A stretch of 64,000 bases of DNA, taken from Pseudomonas sp. B28(2017). Lineage in GTDB: Bacteria > Pseudomonadota > Gammaproteobacteria > Pseudomonadales > Pseudomonadaceae. Below are positions 30,663 to 40,589 of this stretch, piece after piece. The notes under the pieces are model-generated. The model did no database searches. It saw nothing but the letters and a program-made list of their open reading frames with translations, and was not told the origin of the DNA. Both the position numbers and the translations under genes were made by a program. The first letter of the stretch is position 1; the number at the start of each line of letters is the position of its first letter. Location of the stretch: positions 62,001 to 126,000 of the forward strand of contig NZ_NEJH01000001.1 of NCBI RefSeq assembly GCF_002113025.1, in the 5' to 3' direction.

Positions 30663-31355
30663 ATGACTGAACAACTGAACACTCCTGAAAAACGCGCAGT
30701 CATCCTGCTGTCCGGTGGCCTGGACTCGGCGACCGTCGTGGCCATGGCGCGAGCCGAAGGCTATAGCTGCTACACCATGAGCTTCGACTACGGTCAGCGG
30801 TCCCACGCCGAATTGCACGCCGCCGAACGCGTAGCCCGAGACCTGGGTGTGGTCGAGCACAAGGTGATCGGTCTGAACCTGAACGGCATGGGCGGCTCGG
30901 CGCTGACCGACAGCAGCATCGATATTCCGGAAGAGTCGGGTGAGGGTATTCCGGTGACTTATGTGCCTGCGCGTAACACGGTGTTCCTGTCCCTGGCCTT
31001 GGGCTGGGCTGAAGTGCTCGGTGCGCGCGACATCTTCATCGGCGTCAATGCGGTGGATTACTCCGGTTACCCGGACTGCCGTCCCGAGTTCATCGAGTCG
31101 TTCGAGCGCATGGCCAACCTGGCAACCAAAGCCGGCGTGGAAGGCAATGGCTTCCGGATCCAGGCTCCGCTGCAAAACCTCAGCAAGGCGCAGATCGTCC
31201 AGGCGGGCGTGAAGCTTGGCGTGAACTACGGGCTGACCGTTTCCTGCTATCAGGCAGACGATGATGGCCGTGCGTGTGGAAAATGTGACAGTTGCCGACT
31301 GCGTGCAGAAGGCTTCGCGGCGGCAGGAATCAGCGATCCAACACCTTATTTTTGA
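30663..31355 (+). CDS. queC: 7-cyano-7-deazaguanine synthase QueC
   Basis: QueC turns carboxydeazaguanine into preQ0 using ammonia and ATP. The 230-residue protein starts [20 protein letters not shown]. The PP-loop ATP motif is [10 protein letters not shown], followed by [13 protein letters not shown] and [22 protein letters not shown]-terminal zinc site is formed by CYQAD and CGKCDSC. No preQ1 riboswitch is visible upstream of the pair. Confidence 0.96.
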   Translation: MTEQLNTPEKRAVILLSGGLDSATVVAMARAEGYSCYTMSFDYGQRSHAELHAAERVARDLGVVEHKVIGLNLNGMGGSALTDSSIDIPEESGEGIPVTYVPARNTVFLSLALGWAEVLGARDIFIGVNAVDYSGYPDCRPEFIESFERMANLATKAGVEGNGFRIQAPLQNLSKAQIVQAGVKLGVNYGLTVSCYQADDDGRACGKCDSCRLRAEGFAAAGISDPTPYF

Positions 31356-31373
31356 TTTATTTCAAAATAGGTG

Positions 31374-31401
31374 TTGAATAGTCCTTAAAAATCAGTATTA
31401 T
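31374..31401 (+). promoter_or_regulatory. Promoter of tRNA-Lys
   Basis: TTGAAT (31374-31379) and TATTAT (31396-31401) are separated by 16 bases. A GC-rich discriminator (CGCGCC) follows, as at stable-RNA promoters under stringent control. The tRNA begins 18 bases downstream. Confidence 0.7.
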
Positions 31402-31418
31402 ACGCGCCACCACACAGC

Positions 31419-31494
31419 GGGTCGTTAGCTCAGTTGGTAGAGCAGTTGGCTTTTAACCAATTGGTCGTAGGTTCGAATCCCACACGACCCACCA
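31419..31494 (+). tRNA. tRNA-Lys (anticodon TTT)
   Basis: The 76-base gene starts GGGTCGTTAGCTCAG and ends CGACCCACCA with an encoded CCA. The acceptor arms GGGTCGT/ACGACCC pair. The anticodon loop CTTTTAA places TTT at 31452-31454, and the T arm has GGTTCGAATCC. In P. aeruginosa the equivalent tRNA next to queC is an integration site for large islands; here nadA follows within 300 bases and I see no duplicate of the 3' end. Confidence 0.98.
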
Positions 31495-31764
31495 TTTTTA
31501 GCTGTTTTAAAAGTCTGGAAGGCCCACGCAAGTGAGGATTTCCGGATTTTTTTTTGCCCGCGATTCAAGTCCGCCTCGCTCCAGCCTGCTGCGCATGACG
31601 CAGATCAGAATCATCTTTTGCATCCGTCGGATATTCTGTAGCCTTGCGCAGCTTCAACGCTGTCCGTGCCTGATGAATACCCACTTTCCCGGCGGTACCC
31701 CGAAGGGTCCGGAGCCGGGTGTATACTCGACTTTCGCGCGAATGCGCCTGCAGGTCTTGCGAAC

Positions 31765-32823
31765 ATGACGCAAATTTCCGAACGCCTTCTGGTTCAAGCC
31801 CACCTCGACGCCAAACAGCCCAAGCCGCTGACCGCCGATGAAGAGGCTTATTACCGTGCTGCCATCGCTGCCGAGCTCAAGGCTCAGGACGCGGTGCTGG
31901 TGGCCCACTTCTATTGTGACCCTGTCATTCAGGCGCTGGCCGAAGAGACGGGCGGCTGCGTTTCCGACTCGCTGGAGATGGCCCGCTTCGGCAACGCCCA
32001 TCCAGCCAGGACCGTGGTCGTCGCCGGCGTGAAGTTCATGGGCGAGACCGCCAAGATCCTCAACCCGGAAAAGCGCGTACTGATGCCGACGCTCGAAGCG
32101 ACCTGCTCGCTCGACCTGGGGTGCCCGGTGGACGAGTTTTCCGCGTTCTGCGATCAACACCCGGAGCGCACGGTTGTGGTATACGCCAACACTTCCGCTG
32201 CGGTAAAAGCCCGAGCGGATTGGGTTGTGACGTCAAGCTGTGCGCTGGAAATCGTCGAAAGCCTGATGGACAACGGCGAGACCATCATCTGGGGCCCGGA
32301 CAAGCACCTGGGTACCTACATCCAGCGCCAGACCGGTGCCGACATGCTGCTGTGGGACGGTGCCTGCATCGTTCACGAAGAGTTCAAGTCCAAGCAGCTT
32401 GAAGACATGAAGGCACTGTACCCGGATGCGGCGATTCTGGTGCACCCTGAGTCGCCGACATCGGTGATCGAGTTGGCCGATGCCGTAGGCTCCACCAGTC
32501 AGTTGATTGCGGCGGCACAGAGCCTGCCAAACAAGACGCTGATCGTTGCGACCGACCGCGGCATCTTCTACAAGATGCAGCAACTGTGTCCGGACAAGGT
32601 CTTTATCGAAGCCCCGACGGCGGGTAACGGCGCGGCATGCCGCAGTTGCGCGCATTGCCCGTGGATGGCCATGAACACCCTTGAGCGGACGCTGAAGGCG
32701 TTGAAAGAAGGGGCGAACGAGATCTTTGTCGATCCGGCCCTGATCCCGCAGGCGATTCGTCCGCTCAAGCGCATGCTCGATTTCACCGCCGCAGCGCGGA
32801 TGAAGCTGGCCGGTAACGCTTAA
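31765..32823 (+). CDS. nadA: Quinolinate synthase A
   Basis: NadA condenses iminoaspartate with dihydroxyacetone phosphate in NAD synthesis and needs a [4Fe-4S] cluster. The start [18 protein letters not shown] gives 352 residues. Conserved segments: [20 protein letters not shown], the Cys in [22 protein letters not shown], and [16 protein letters not shown]. The 270 bases before it hold no gene I can support. Confidence 0.97.
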   Translation: MTQISERLLVQAHLDAKQPKPLTADEEAYYRAAIAAELKAQDAVLVAHFYCDPVIQALAEETGGCVSDSLEMARFGNAHPARTVVVAGVKFMGETAKILNPEKRVLMPTLEATCSLDLGCPVDEFSAFCDQHPERTVVVYANTSAAVKARADWVVTSSCALEIVESLMDNGETIIWGPDKHLGTYIQRQTGADMLLWDGACIVHEEFKSKQLEDMKALYPDAAILVHPESPTSVIELADAVGSTSQLIAAAQSLPNKTLIVATDRGIFYKMQQLCPDKVFIEAPTAGNGAACRSCAHCPWMAMNTLERTLKALKEGANEIFVDPALIPQAIRPLKRMLDFTAAARMKLAGNA

Positions 32824-32847
32824 TAACCGTCAGATCGCAAAAAAACC

Positions 32848-32935
32848 TGTGGGAGCGAGCCTGCTCGCGAAGAGGGAGTGTCAGCCAACATAAACGTTAC
32901 TGATACACCGCTTCGCGAGCGGGCTCGCTCCCACA
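32848..32935. repeat. REPIN between nadA and the RDD gene
   Basis: Forward REP hairpin at 32848-32870 and reverse copy at 32913-32935 with a 42-base inner spacer. It lies between converging stops and could also fold transcripts from both sides. Confidence 0.9.
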
Positions 32936-32955
32936 TTGGTTTGTGTGTTCTGGGA

Positions 32956-33444
32956 TTACTTGGTCTTCTTTGGGATGCGAACAAGCTGGGTGTTGGAATA
33001 GATGTCATGCCAGCTGCGTTGCTGTTTGTCGAACAGCGACCAGAAAAAACCAAGGCCAACACACAGCAGCGAAGCGATGGACACGACAAAGCGCAGCAGC
33101 GCCTGCCACAGGCTGATCGACGAGCCATCGGCATTCTGAACCCGGATACACCAGACCTGCATGCCCAGGGTCTGACCGGACCAGGTCCAGAATTTGGCGA
33201 AAAAGCCGAACAGTACGAACAGCAGGACTGTGGAGAGCAGGGGATCCCCGTCCAGCGCACCCGCTTCGGTCAGGATACGCATCCTTTCTTCGCCGATGAT
33301 CGCCATCTGGATCATCTTGTAGATGCCGCTGGTGACGATCAGCAGGGCGGTGCACAGCAGGAAATCATAGAACATGGCTGCCAGACGACGACCCAGACCA
33401 GCGGCAGGAAAGTCGCCCTGGGGGGTGAGCAGGTGTTTCGACAT
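32956..33444 (-). CDS. RDD family membrane protein
   Basis: The 162-residue protein MSKHLLTPQGDFPAAGLGRR has the RDD signature Arg-x-x-Asp (GRRLAAMFYDFLLC) in its first helix and three to four predicted membrane helices (~25-45, 75-98, 125-148). The C-terminal WHDIYSNTQLVRIP is typical. A role in ion or solute transport has been proposed for some members; the substrate here is unknown. Confidence 0.88.
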   Translation of the reverse strand: MSKHLLTPQGDFPAAGLGRRLAAMFYDFLLCTALLIVTSGIYKMIQMAIIGEERMRILTEAGALDGDPLLSTVLLFVLFGFFAKFWTWSGQTLGMQVWCIRVQNADGSSISLWQALLRFVVSIASLLCVGLGFFWSLFDKQQRSWHDIYSNTQLVRIPKKTK

Positions 33445-33492
33445 GACAGGCTCTCGGCGAAAAAAGAAGCCATTTTACGGATTTGCGCGCAC

Positions 33493-33528
33493 AAAAAAGC
33501 CCCTGATGTCAGCATCAGGGGCTTTTTC
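33493..33528. terminator. Terminator after the cspA-type gene
   Basis: AAAAAAGCCCCTGATG pairs with CATCAGGGGCTTTTT around a short loop. It lies downstream of the minus-strand csp gene and upstream of the RDD gene, so it insulates the two. Confidence 0.92.
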
Positions 33529-33539
33529 GTTACAGAAGA

Positions 33540-33752
33540 TTAGGCTTCTGCTTGTACTTCGTCAGCCTGCATGCCTTTCTGGCCCTGCACGGCGATGAAA
33601 GTCACTTTCTGGCCTTCTTTCAGGCTCTTGAAGCCGTTGCCCTGGATGGCACGGAAATGCACGAACAGATCCGGACCGCTTTCAGGAGTGATAAAACCAA
33701 AACCTTTCTCGTCGTTAAACCACTTGACGGTACCGCTCTGACGTTGGGACAT
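33540..33752 (-). CDS. Cold-shock protein, CspA family
   Basis: The 70-residue single-domain protein starts [20 protein letters not shown], with RNP1 KGFGFI and RNP2 DLFVHF. It is an RNA chaperone of the CapB/CspA type. AGGAAA precedes the start. It has its own terminator and a long leader region upstream, consistent with the usual cold-responsive mRNA leader, but I do not recognise specific leader elements. Confidence 0.95.
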
Positions 33753-34155
33753 TTCTTATTTCCTTTGACGCAAAAAATTAATGACAGTCTCTTTCTCATG
33801 AAGGAGTACTGGGGCTGGTTGCAGGAGAGTAAGAAGACGTCGAACGGGATGTAGCTAACTTGTAGGCTACTGCCCAGGTCACGATTCCAAGCGACCCATG
33901 CAAACACAGTGAACAAACTCTACGCCAACTACGGGAGAAAAAACAAGCCCTGTGAAGGCCCCGTATTTCCTCAGGTTGATGGCAAAGTCAGTCTACTGGT
34001 GGGGCCTTATACGTTAGCGTTGTTCAGATACTTTCGATCGTTATAAGCAAAGTTCATAATCGAAGCTTAGAGCCAAACAATGCACTATTTTATGGCGGTT
34101 GCGTTACACATTAGTGCGCAGTTAACGCAACCGCGTTACTTATAGGAACATTCAA
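33753..34155. other. Upstream region of the csp gene / downstream of gcvT
   Basis: This 403-base gap is relatively AT-rich. It must contain the csp promoter and leader (minus strand) and the 3' end of the gcvT transcript. The only clear structure is the TAACGC/GCGTTA repeat group at 34095-34138, listed separately. Confidence 0.5.
34095..34138. repeat. 12-bp inverted repeat downstream of gcvT
   Basis: GCGGTTGCGTTA (34095-34106) is perfectly inverted at 34123-34134, with 16 bases between. A third half-site GCGTTA (34133-34138) makes a second palindrome, TAACGC-AACC-GCGTTA. It begins 18 bases after the gcvT stop and has no T-tract on the gcvT strand, so it may be an end-of-transcript hairpin or a protein-binding site. 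Confidence 0.7.
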
Positions 34156-35280
34156 TCAGCCGCGATAGTAGCGTTGTGGAACGAATGGCATTTTGCTTAC
34201 AAGCAAAGGCACCTTTTTCCCACGAACGATCGCCCAGACGGGGGTGTCCAGCGCGATATAAGCGCTGTCGACATAACCCATGGCCAGCGGCCCGCCCAGG
34301 GTCGGCCCGAAGCCGCCGCTGCAGACGCTACCGATGATGTCGCCGGCTTCGTTGACGATCTCGGCACCTTCGCGCACCGGCGTGCGCTCTTGCGGTAACA
34401 GGCCGACGCGCTTGCGGCTGACACCTGCCTGTTGCTGGGCGAATACGGTTTCGGCGCCCGGGAAGCCGCCGGCACGAGCGCCGTCGGCACGACGTGGCTT
34501 GGAGATGGCCCACAGCAGGCTTGCTTCGATCGGGGTGGTGTCGGTGTTCATGTCATGGCCGTACAGGCACAAACCCGCTTCCAGGCGCAGGGAGTCGCGG
34601 GCGCCAAGGCCGATGGCAGCCACTTCCGCTTCAGCCAGCAGCGCACGAGCCAGCGCTTCTGCGTTGGCGGCGGGTACGGAAATTTCGAAACCGTCTTCAC
34701 CGGTGTAACCCGAGCGGCTGACAAAGCAGTCAACACCCAGCAGCTCCACGCGGGCAAACTGCATGAAAGTCATTTTTGCCACTTCCGGGGCCAGACGTGC
34801 CAGTACGGTAACTGCCGCCGGGCCTTGCAGGGCGAGCAGGGCGCGCTCTTCGAACAGCGGCTCGATCGTGCACTGGTCGCCAATGTGCTTGCGCAGATGT
34901 GCCAGGTCCTGATCCTTGCAGGCGGCGTTGACCACCAGGAACAGTTCGTCGTTGCCCAGGTTGGCGACCATCAGGTCATCGAGAATGCCGCCAGTCACGT
35001 TGGTGAACATCGCGTAACGTTGCATGCCTACCGGCAGGTCGATGATGTCCACTGGCACCAGGGTTTCCAGGGCCTTGGCGGCATTGGCGCCGGTCAGGCG
35101 GATCTGGCCCATGTGCGAGACATCGAACAGCCCGGCCTGGTCGCGGGTGTGCTGGTGTTCTTTCATCACGCCCAGCGGGTATTGCACGGGCATGTCGTAG
35201 CCGGCGAACGGCACCATACGCGCGCCGAGTTCGATGTGCAGTGCGTGCAGCGGGGTTTTCAACAGTTGTTCGGTGGACAT
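34156..35280 (-). CDS. gcvT: Glycine cleavage system aminomethyltransferase (T protein)
   Basis: GcvT releases ammonia from the aminomethyl-lipoyl H protein and makes methylene-tetrahydrofolate. The 374-residue protein starts MSTEQLLKTPLHALHIELGA and has GVMKEHQHTRDQAGLFDVSH, SRSGYTGEDGFEISVPA and DSLRLEAGLCLYGHDMNTDT with the catalytic Asp region. It is last in the gcvH-gcvP-sdaA-gcvT series, 36 bases after sdaA. Confidence 0.97.
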   Translation of the reverse strand: MSTEQLLKTPLHALHIELGARMVPFAGYDMPVQYPLGVMKEHQHTRDQAGLFDVSHMGQIRLTGANAAKALETLVPVDIIDLPVGMQRYAMFTNVTGGILDDLMVANLGNDELFLVVNAACKDQDLAHLRKHIGDQCTIEPLFEERALLALQGPAAVTVLARLAPEVAKMTFMQFARVELLGVDCFVSRSGYTGEDGFEISVPAANAEALARALLAEAEVAAIGLGARDSLRLEAGLCLYGHDMNTDTTPIEASLLWAISKPRRADGARAGGFPGAETVFAQQQAGVSRKRVGLLPQERTPVREGAEIVNEAGDIIGSVCSGGFGPTLGGPLAMGYVDSAYIALDTPVWAIVRGKKVPLLVSKMPFVPQRYYRG

Positions 35281-35316
35281 ATTCAGCTCCTGAAGAAGGG
35301 TGCAGATGAGTGCACA

Positions 35317-36693
35317 TCAGCACTCGATAATGTTGACCGCCAAACCGCCACGGGCGGTTTCCTTGTATTTGCTTTTCATGTCGGCGCCGGTCTGGCGCAT
35401 GGTACGGATGACCTTGTCGAGGGAGACGAAGTGCTGCCCGTCGCCGCGCATGGCCATGCGCACGGCATTGATGGCCTTGACCGAGCCCATGGCATTGCGC
35501 TCGATGCAAGGCACTTGCACCAGCCCGCCAATCGGGTCGCAGGTCAGCCCGAGGTTGTGTTCCATGCCGATTTCCGCAGCGTTCTCCACTTGTTGCACGC
35601 TGCCACCCAGCACTTCGCACAAGGCACCGGCGGCCATCGAGCAGGCAACGCCGACTTCACCCTGGCAGCCGACCTCGGCGCCGGAAATCGAGGCGTTTTC
35701 CTTGTACAGAATGCCGATGGCTGCGGCAGTGAGCAGAAAGCGCACCACGCCGTCGTCATTCGCCCCGGGGATAAAGCGCATGTAGTAGTGCAACACGGCC
35801 GGAATGATCCCCGCCGCACCATTGGTGGGCGCTGTTACGACGCGCCCGCCGTTGGCGTTCTCCTCATTGACCGCCAGCGCGTAGAGATTGACCCAGTCGA
35901 GCACCGACAGCGGGTCGCGCAATGACGATTCCGGGTTCTTGCACAATTGCCGATGCAGTGCGGCGGCCCGGCGCTTGACCTTCAGCCCGCCGGGCAGGAT
36001 GCCTTCATTGCGGCAACCGGCGGCCACGCAGTCCTGCATCACTTGCCAGATTTTCAGCAAGCCGGCGCGGGTTTCCGCTTCCGGGCGCCAGGCACTTTCA
36101 TTGGTCAGCATCACCTGGCTGATGGACAGCCCGTAGGTGGCGCAATGACCGAGCAGTTCCTTGGCATTCTTGAAAGGAAAGGTCAGGGGGGTGGCGTCTT
36201 CGACGATGCGGTCGGCGCCGGCGGCGTCCTCGTCAACCACAAAACCGCCGCCGACCGAGTAGTACTCGCGGCTGCGGATCTGCAGGCCCGCCGCGTCGAA
36301 GGCGCGAAAAATCATGCCGTTGGGGTGATAGGCCAAGGGTTTGCGAATCATCGCCAGGTGTTCTTTCTCGTTGAACGCAATGCTGTGTTCGCCGAGCAGG
36401 TTCAAGCGACCGCTACCGCGAATGTCTTGCAGACGGGCGGCGACGGTTTCAGTGTCCACGGTGTCCGGATGCTCGCCTTCCAGGCCGAGCAATACAGCCT
36501 TGTCGCTGCCGTGGCCCTTGCCAGTGGCGCCGAGCGAGCCGTAGAGCTCGACTTTGACGCAGGTGGTGGCCGTCAGCAGCCCTTCACGACGCAAACCTTC
36601 GACGAAACGCGCAGCGGCGCGCATCGGGCCGACGGTGTGGGAGCTGGAGGGGCCGATGCCAATCTTGAACAGGTCGAACACGCTTAACGACAT
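35317..36693 (-). CDS. sdaA: L-serine ammonia-lyase (iron-sulfur)
   Basis: SdaA deaminates serine to pyruvate and ammonia with a [4Fe-4S] cluster. The start [20 protein letters not shown] gives 458 residues; the extra upstream residues in the frame are REP-adjacent sequence. Cluster-region Cys residues lie in [20 protein letters not shown] and [18 protein letters not shown]. Next to glycine cleavage it completes glycine to serine to pyruvate flow. A 205-base gap with a REPIN separates it from gcvP. Confidence 0.96.
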   Translation of the reverse strand: MSLSVFDLFKIGIGPSSSHTVGPMRAAARFVEGLRREGLLTATTCVKVELYGSLGATGKGHGSDKAVLLGLEGEHPDTVDTETVAARLQDIRGSGRLNLLGEHSIAFNEKEHLAMIRKPLAYHPNGMIFRAFDAAGLQIRSREYYSVGGGFVVDEDAAGADRIVEDATPLTFPFKNAKELLGHCATYGLSISQVMLTNESAWRPEAETRAGLLKIWQVMQDCVAAGCRNEGILPGGLKVKRRAAALHRQLCKNPESSLRDPLSVLDWVNLYALAVNEENANGGRVVTAPTNGAAGIIPAVLHYYMRFIPGANDDGVVRFLLTAAAIGILYKENASISGAEVGCQGEVGVACSMAAGALCEVLGGSVQQVENAAEIGMEHNLGLTCDPIGGLVQVPCIERNAMGSVKAINAVRMAMRGDGQHFVSLDKVIRTMRQTGADMKSKYKETARGGLAVNIIEC

Positions 36694-36753
36694 GGTGGTT
36701 CTCCGGTTTCTTGTTATTGGATTTCGCGGAATCCGTGGCTTGGTGCAGTCCAC

Positions 36754-36843
36754 TGTGGGAGCGAGCCTGCTCGCGATAGCGGTCGTTCAGTCGACACACA
36801 AGGTGGCTGTCGGTCCGTCATCGCGAGCAGGCTCGCTCCCGCA
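36754..36843. repeat. REPIN between gcvP and sdaA
   Basis: Forward hairpin 36754-36776 and reverse hairpin 36821-36843 with a 44-base spacer. It interrupts the gcv-sda gene series, in the place where PAO1 carries glyA2 (from memory). Confidence 0.9.
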
Positions 36844-36898
36844 GGGGGCTGTGGAATTCTTGAGATTGGGGGGCGGATGAATCCGCCCCCTCATTGGT

Positions 36899-39766
36899 TT
36901 AAGCGTAGCTTTCGATCGACGGGCAGGCGCAGACCAGGTTGCGGTCGCCAAACACGTTGTCGACGCGACCGACCGGTGGCCAGTACTTGCCTTCGATCAG
37001 CGACGCAACCGGGTAAACCGCTTGTTCACGGCTATACGGGTGCGACCACTCGCCAACCAGTTCCTTCGCGGTGTGCGGAGCGTTTTTCAGCGGGTTGTCG
37101 TCCTTGTCCAGGGTGCCGTTTTCCACTGCGCGGATTTCTTCGCGGATGCGGATCATGGCGTCGCAGAAGCGGTCCAGTTCTTCCTTGGATTCGCTTTCGG
37201 TCGGCTCGATCATCAGCGTGCCGGCTACCGGGAACGACATGGTCGGCGCGTGGAAGCCGAAGTCGATCAGGCGCTTGGCGACGTCATCGACGCTGATGCC
37301 GCTGCTGTCTTTCAGCGGGCGCAGGTCGAGGATGCACTCGTGCGCCACCAGGCCGTTGCTGCCGGTGTACAGCACTGGGTAGTGCTCTTCGAGGCGACGG
37401 GAGATGTAGTTGGCATTAAGGATCGCCAACTGCGATGCACGCTTGAGGCCTGCGCCACCCATCATGCGAATGTACATCCAGGTGATCGGCAGAATGCTTG
37501 CGCTGCCGAACGGTGCCGCGCAAACGGCGCCTTCCTTGCGCTCCATCTGTGCGTGGCCCGGCAGGAATGGCGCCAGGTGCGATTTCACGCCGATCGGGCC
37601 GACACCCGGGCCGCCACCGCCGTGCGGAATGCAGAAGGTCTTGTGCAGGTTCAGGTGCGAAACGTCGCCGCCGAACTTGCCCGGCGCGCAGAGGCCGACC
37701 ATGGCGTTCATGTTGGCGCCGTCGATGTACACCTGGCCGCCGTTGTCATGAATGATGCCGCAGATTTCGCGGATGCCTTCTTCGAACACGCCGTGGGTCG
37801 ACGGGTAGGTGATCATCAGCGCAGCGAGGTGTTCGCGGTGCTCGATGGCCTTGGCGCGCAGGTCTTCGATGTCGACGTTGCCACGGGCATCGCATGCGGT
37901 GACGACGACACGCATGCCGGCCATTTGTGCGGTGGCCGGGTTGGTGCCGTGGGCCGACGACGGGATCAGGCAGATGTCGCGACGGTCTTCGCCACGGCTC
38001 TGGTGGTAGGCGCGAATGGCCAAGAGACCTGCGTATTCGCCCTGGGAACCGGCGTTTGGTTGCAAGGACACCGAGTCATAGCCGGTCGCAGCGCAAAGCA
38101 TCGCTTCCAGTTCGTCGGTCAATTGCTGATAGCCGGCGCTTTGCACGGCCGGGGCGAACGGGTGCAGGGCACCGAACTCGGCCCAGGTCACCGGGATCAT
38201 TTCGCTGGCGGCGTTGAGTTTCATGGTGCACGAACCCAGCGGGATCATGGTGCGGTCCAGCGCCAGGTCCTTGTCCGCCAGTTTGCGCAGGTAACGCATC
38301 AGCTCGGTTTCCGAGTGATAGCGATTGAACACCGGGTGGCTGAGGATCGGCGACTGACGCACCAGCGCAGCCGGGATGGTGCTCTGTACCGAGGCGGCGA
38401 GGGCGGCGAAGTCCGGCAGGGCCTTGCCGTCGGACAGCAGGCTCCACAGGGTTTCAACGTCGGCCTGAGTGGTGGTTTCGTCCAGGGACAGGCCCAGGCG
38501 CTCGCCATCGACCACGCGCAGGTTGATGCGCTGGGCGTGCGCCTTGTCGTGCAGGGCGGCGGTTTGAGCGCCGGTGTTCACGGTCAAGGTGTCGAAGAAG
38601 CTCGTTTGCTCGACGTTCAGACCCAGCGCGCTCAAGCCTTTGGCCAGGATTGCAGTCAGGTGATGCACGCGATTGGCGATCTGCGTCAGGCCTTTTGGAC
38701 CGTGGTACACGGCATACATGCTGGCGATGTTGGCCAGCAGTACTTGCGCGGTGCAGATGTTGCTGGTGGCTTTCTCGCGACGGATGTGTTGCTCGCGGGT
38801 CTGCATGGCCAGGCGCAGGGCCGGGTTACCGAAACGGTCTACCGAAACACCGACCAGGCGGCCCGGCATGTCACGCTTGAATGCGTCCTTGGTGGAGAAG
38901 TACGCCGCGTGCGGGCCACCGAAGCCCAGCGGCACGCCGAAGCGTTGTGCGCTGCCGATGGCCACGTCGGCGCCGAATTCGCCCGGCGCGGTCAGCACGG
39001 TCAGGGCCAGCAGGTCGGCAGCCACGGCGACGAGGGCGTTGGCAGCGTGGAAGCGTTCGGTCAGCTCGCGGTAATCGAACACGTCACCGTTGCTTGCCGG
39101 GTATTGCAGCAGGGCGCCGAAGAACGGCGTCACGTCGCTCAGTTCACGCTCGTCACCCACCACCACGTCGATGCCCAGAGGCTCGGCACGGGTGCGCAAT
39201 ACGTCGAGGGTCTGCGGGTGGCAATGCACGGAGGCGAAGAAAGCGTGGCTGCTTTTGTTCTTGCTCAGGCGTTTGCAGAAGGTCATGGCTTCGGCAGCGG
39301 CGGTGGCTTCGTCGAGCAAGGAGGCGTTGGCGATCGGCAGACCGGTGAGGTCGCTGATCAGGGTCTGGAAGTTCAGCAGCGCTTCGAGACGGCCCTGGGA
39401 GATTTCTGGCTGGTACGGGGTGTAGGCGGTGTACCAGGCCGGGTTTTCCAGCAGGTTGCGCAGGATCGGCGACGGCGTGTGGGTGCCGTAGTAGCCCTGG
39501 CCGATGTAGGTCTTGAACAGCTGGTTTTTAGTTGCGATGGACTTGATCAAGGCCAGGGCATCGGCCTCGCTCAGACCGTCTTCCAGGCCTAGGACGCTAG
39601 TGCCCTTGATGCTGTCGGGAATCACGCTGGCGCTCAGGGCTTCCAGGGAGTCGAAACCGAGGCTGTTGAGCATCGCTTGCTCGTCACCGGCACGCGGGCC
39701 GATGTGACGGGCGATGAATTCGTTGGCGGTGCTTATGTTTACAACGGCAGGATTGAACTGGGTCAT
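36899..39766 (-). CDS. gcvP: Glycine dehydrogenase (decarboxylating), P protein
   Basis: GcvP decarboxylates glycine with pyridoxal phosphate and loads the aminomethyl group on GcvH. The 955-residue fused alpha-beta protein starts [20 protein letters not shown]. The C-terminal half holds the PLP Lys in [18 protein letters not shown] and [20 protein letters not shown]. The N-terminal half has [20 protein letters not shown]. It starts 11 bases after gcvH. A long antisense frame across it is a codon-bias shadow. Confidence 0.98.
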   Translation of the reverse strand: MTQFNPAVVNISTANEFIARHIGPRAGDEQAMLNSLGFDSLEALSASVIPDSIKGTSVLGLEDGLSEADALALIKSIATKNQLFKTYIGQGYYGTHTPSPILRNLLENPAWYTAYTPYQPEISQGRLEALLNFQTLISDLTGLPIANASLLDEATAAAEAMTFCKRLSKNKSSHAFFASVHCHPQTLDVLRTRAEPLGIDVVVGDERELSDVTPFFGALLQYPASNGDVFDYRELTERFHAANALVAVAADLLALTVLTAPGEFGADVAIGSAQRFGVPLGFGGPHAAYFSTKDAFKRDMPGRLVGVSVDRFGNPALRLAMQTREQHIRREKATSNICTAQVLLANIASMYAVYHGPKGLTQIANRVHHLTAILAKGLSALGLNVEQTSFFDTLTVNTGAQTAALHDKAHAQRINLRVVDGERLGLSLDETTTQADVETLWSLLSDGKALPDFAALAASVQSTIPAALVRQSPILSHPVFNRYHSETELMRYLRKLADKDLALDRTMIPLGSCTMKLNAASEMIPVTWAEFGALHPFAPAVQSAGYQQLTDELEAMLCAATGYDSVSLQPNAGSQGEYAGLLAIRAYHQSRGEDRRDICLIPSSAHGTNPATAQMAGMRVVVTACDARGNVDIEDLRAKAIEHREHLAALMITYPSTHGVFEEGIREICGIIHDNGGQVYIDGANMNAMVGLCAPGKFGGDVSHLNLHKTFCIPHGGGGPGVGPIGVKSHLAPFLPGHAQMERKEGAVCAAPFGSASILPITWMYIRMMGGAGLKRASQLAILNANYISRRLEEHYPVLYTGSNGLVAHECILDLRPLKDSSGISVDDVAKRLIDFGFHAPTMSFPVAGTLMIEPTESESKEELDRFCDAMIRIREEIRAVENGTLDKDDNPLKNAPHTAKELVGEWSHPYSREQAVYPVASLIEGKYWPPVGRVDNVFGDRNLVCACPSIESYA

Positions 39767-39777
39767 GTTGGTGCTCC

Positions 39778-40161
39778 TCAGGCTTCGGCTTGGGCTTTGA
39801 TCAGGCGGTCGTAGGCGTCCTGATCCAACAGTTGGCCGACAGCGGTGGCGTCGCTTGGTTTGAAACGGAAGAACCAGCCTTCACCCAGCGGATCTTCGTT
39901 GACCAGTTCCGGGCTGCTGTCCAGCGCCGGGTTCACTTCCAGTACTTCGCCGTCCAACGGCATGTACACACCACTGGCGGCCTTTACCGATTCCACGGTG
40001 GCGGCTTCGGCGCCTTTGTCGTAGGACTGCAGCTCAGGCAGTTGAACGAAAACCACGTCGCCCAGGGCGTTCTGTGCGAAAGCGGTGATGCCGACAGTGA
40101 CGCTGCCGTCAGCTTCGGTGCGCAGCCATTCGTGATCTTCAGTAAAACGCAACTCGCTCAT
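39778..40161 (-). CDS. gcvH: Glycine cleavage system H protein
   Basis: The 127-residue lipoyl carrier starts [20 protein letters not shown]. The lipoylated Lys is Lys60 in VESVKAASG. It is first in the gcv series and lies directly behind the sigma-54 promoter and the GcsR-type sites upstream. Confidence 0.98.
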   Translation of the reverse strand: MSELRFTEDHEWLRTEADGSVTVGITAFAQNALGDVVFVQLPELQSYDKGAEAATVESVKAASGVYMPLDGEVLEVNPALDSSPELVNEDPLGEGWFFRFKPSDATAVGQLLDQDAYDRLIKAQAEA

Positions 40162-40241
40162 GGAAACTCCTAAGGGGCCAGACTCGTCTGGTGGACGCGA
40201 TTGAATGTTCGGGCGATGCCCTGGTTATGGAGGACTACATA

Positions 40242-40256
40242 GCAAGAACGCGGCCA
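40242..40256 (-). promoter_or_regulatory. Sigma-54 promoter of gcvH-gcvP-sdaA-gcvT
   Basis: On the minus strand the sequence reads TGGCCG-CGTTC-TTGC, with the invariant GG and GC ten bases apart as in the -24/-12 consensus TGGCAC-N5-TTGC. The start of transcription would fall about 70 bases before gcvH. Dependence on sigma-54 fits the activator gene gcsR next door. Confidence 0.75.
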
Positions 40257-40320
40257 ACGTTGTTTTATTGTTGTTAATCAATGATTTAGGTGGTTTGGAC
40301 AAACACTGGAATTCAATCGC

Positions 40321-40338
40321 TGTAGCGAAATCGATACG
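40321..40338. promoter_or_regulatory. GcsR-type activator site 1 (promoter-proximal)
   Basis: TGTAGCG-AAAT-CGATACG fits the P. aeruginosa GcsR consensus TGTAACG-N4-CGTTCCG (from memory) with mismatches in the right half. It lies about 65 bases upstream of the -24 element. Confidence 0.6.
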
Positions 40339-40401
40339 GCGAATGACAAGGACAAAAGCCGAGGTGGATCAAAGCCTTGCACAGCCGTGATCAGAGAGGG
40401 G

Positions 40402-40419
40402 TGTAGCGATATCGTTCCG
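40402..40419. promoter_or_regulatory. GcsR-type activator site 2
   Basis: TGTAGCG-ATAT-CGTTCCG is the best match, differing from the consensus in one base. It is immediately next to site 3 at a 19-base repeat distance. Confidence 0.75.
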
Positions 40420-40420
40420 C

Positions 40421-40438
40421 TGTAGCGCTTTCAGTACA
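40421..40438. promoter_or_regulatory. GcsR-type activator site 3 (distal)
   Basis: TGTAGCG-CTTT-CAGTACA keeps the left half exactly as in sites 1 and 2 and has a diverged right half. It lies two bases from the end of site 2 and about 45 bases before a REPIN. Confidence 0.65.
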
Positions 40439-40482
40439 GATGGAGGTCGCTTTTGGCGCGGTTTCAGATTGGCTGCTAACCC

Positions 40483-40571
40483 TGTGGGAGCGAGCCTGCT
40501 CGCGAAGGCGTAGTGTCAGGCAATATTGATGTGACTGACCCACCGTATTCGCGAGCAGGCTCGCTCCCACA
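40483..40571. repeat. REPIN between gcsR and the gcv control region
   Basis: Forward hairpin 40483-40505 and reverse hairpin 40549-40571, 43-base spacer. It separates the end of gcsR from the activator sites of gcvH. Confidence 0.9.
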
Positions 40572-40589
40572 GTTGTTCGGGGTTAGGCC

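Noticed and set aside
34432..35925. 497-residue open frame across gcvT and sdaA on the plus strand
   Set aside because: It spans two well-supported genes on the other strand and the gap between them. The composition is typical of a shadow.
37022..39592. 856-residue open frame antisense to gcvP
   Set aside because: It is a codon-bias shadow of gcvP, rich in Val/Gly/His/Gln with no family resemblance.
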